Positions 63,392 through 64,000 of a stretch of DNA of 64,000 nt are shown in pieces (the stretch's first letter is position 1; every line of letters starts with the position of its first letter). The stretch is from Streptomyces mangrovi. GTDB lineage: Bacteria > Actinomycetota > Actinomycetes > Streptomycetales > Streptomycetaceae. The notes below the pieces were generated by a model, which saw nothing but the letters and a program-made list of their open reading frames with translations, was not told the DNA's origin and did no database searches. The translations under genes were made by a program, and so were the position numbers. The DNA lies in assembly GCF_900114215.1 (NCBI RefSeq), contig NZ_FOSG01000022.1, positions 40,619 through 104,618 of the forward strand, written 5' to 3'.

Positions 63392-64000
63392 CTGAGGTTG
63401 AACTGGTGGTGTCGTGAGGGCTGACGGTTCTTGATCCCTGCGGTATGCCGGTGGGATGAGGTATCCGCAAGGCGGCGGTCTGACCGCCGAACGGCAGCAG
63501 TTCCGCGAGGATTTACGGTTCCAGGCGGCCGAGGAGTTCGCCCGGGGCGAGACGAACGCGGCGATCGCCCGTGAGCTGCGGGTCAGTGCGCGGTCGGTGC
63601 AGCGGTGGCGCCGGGCCTGGGCCGAGGGTGGCCCGCGGGCGCTGCGCTCGCAGGGGCCGGCCTCGCTGCCGCGACTGAGCCAGGAGCAGTTCGCCATCTT
63701 GGAGAGGGAGCTGGCCAAGGGGCCGGCCGCGCACGGCTGGGAGGACCAGCGCTGGACCCTGGCCAGGGTCAAGACGGTGATCGGGCGGCGCTTCCACCTC
63801 ACCTACACGATCCAGGGCGTGCGCAAGTTGCTGGTGCGCAATGGCTGGTCCTGCCAGGTGCCGGCCCGGCGCGCGATGGAGCGCGACGACGACGCCGTCA
63901 CCGGATGGGTGAAGGAGACGTGGCCCTGCGCGGAAGAGCAGCGGCGGCCCATGGAGCCTGGCTCGTCTTCGAGGACGAAGCCGGTTTCTCCATGACGCCG
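63392..64000 (+). mobile_element. IS630-family element, left part (continues past the window)
   Basis: It starts with CTGAGGTTGAACTGGTGGTG directly after TA 63390-63391, the same end as the element at 40952-42881. The transposase begins 64 bases inside the end in both copies. Orientation is opposite to the first copy. Confidence 0.9.
63456..64000 (+). CDS. IS630-family transposase, partial, with a frameshift
   Basis: ATG 63456 encodes an HTH region (AIARELRVSARSVQRWRRAW), a linker (LSQEQFAILERELAKGPAAH) and the second HTH part (FHLTYTIQGVRKLLVRNGW). After VKETWPCAEEQRR the expected continuation AWLVFEDEAGFSMTP, with the first catalytic Asp, is in another frame (from about 63958). Either a one- or two-base change has inactivated it or the family uses ribosomal frameshifting here. 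In the original frame it stops at 63993-63995. The remainder is outside the window. Confidence 0.85.

Overview
The window looks like chromosomal DNA of a Streptomyces or a close relative. It has very high G+C with strong G/C bias at third codon positions. It carries a subtilisin-inhibitor-like protein, a tandem sigF/sigN-type sigma factor pair next to tadA and upp, a SigE-family ECF sigma factor, and PL11 and M28 secreted enzymes with Sec signal peptides. The upp, tadA, sigF, sigN order recalls the S. coelicolor chromosome; that is from memory and was not searched.

Core-like part (1-31 kb): 5'-truncated alcohol dehydrogenase; secreted rhamnogalacturonan lyase behind two LacI-type operators; patatin-like protein; alditol oxidase; secreted M28 aminopeptidase; small conserved protein; LytR_C protein; upp; tadA and its associated gene; tRNA-Ser(CGA); sigF- and sigN-like genes; MarR/MFS pair; chloramphenicol phosphotransferase-like kinase; tRNA-Arg(ACG) and tRNA-Ser(GCT); SSI-like inhibitor; a degenerate 1280-residue hybrid sensor kinase; a TetR/NmrA-like divergent pair with two clear operators; an acyl-CoA ligase with a TetR-type palindrome; an ECF sigma factor; DUF6191 and ferritin-like genes; NUDIX hydrolase; and an HTH/TPR-type regulator with a 21-bp palindrome at its promoter.

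At 30.9-33.0 kb is a small accessory locus. Three tightly packed small ORFs are followed by a 34-residue Asp/Asn/Gly-rich peptide gene. One base further on is a protein-L-isoaspartate methyltransferase (PIMT) homologue with a C-terminal extension. This resembles aspartimide-forming RiPP loci of the imiditide type.

At 33.0-61.2 kb is an island with visibly lower G+C, bordered by transposase debris (IS5-like and IS481-like fragments on the left, an IS5-like remnant on the right). It encodes what I read as a complete 7-deazaguanine DNA modification and restriction (Dpd) system. The minus-strand set queC-queE-queD-folE2 makes preQ0 from GTP. The divergent plus-strand set dpdC-dpdB1-dpdA-dpdB2 would insert preQ0 into DNA and convert it. 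A second minus-strand operon, dpdE-dpdF-dpdG-dpdH-dpdI-dpdJ-dpdK-dpdD, carries three helicases, an AAA-type ATPase and a PLD-type nuclease, and is the presumed restriction arm. Nearly all neighbouring genes overlap by 1-26 bases or lie within a few bases. Two DpdB-like paralogues flank dpdA, and the GTP cyclohydrolase is the FolE2 type. An IS630-family element, itself broken by an IS3-family element, sits between the modification and restriction arms.

At 61.4-64 kb, a second HTH/TPR-type regulator is divergent from a small ORF overlapping a radical SAM gene. That gene is cut after about 122 codons by a second copy of the same IS630 element, which runs off the window.
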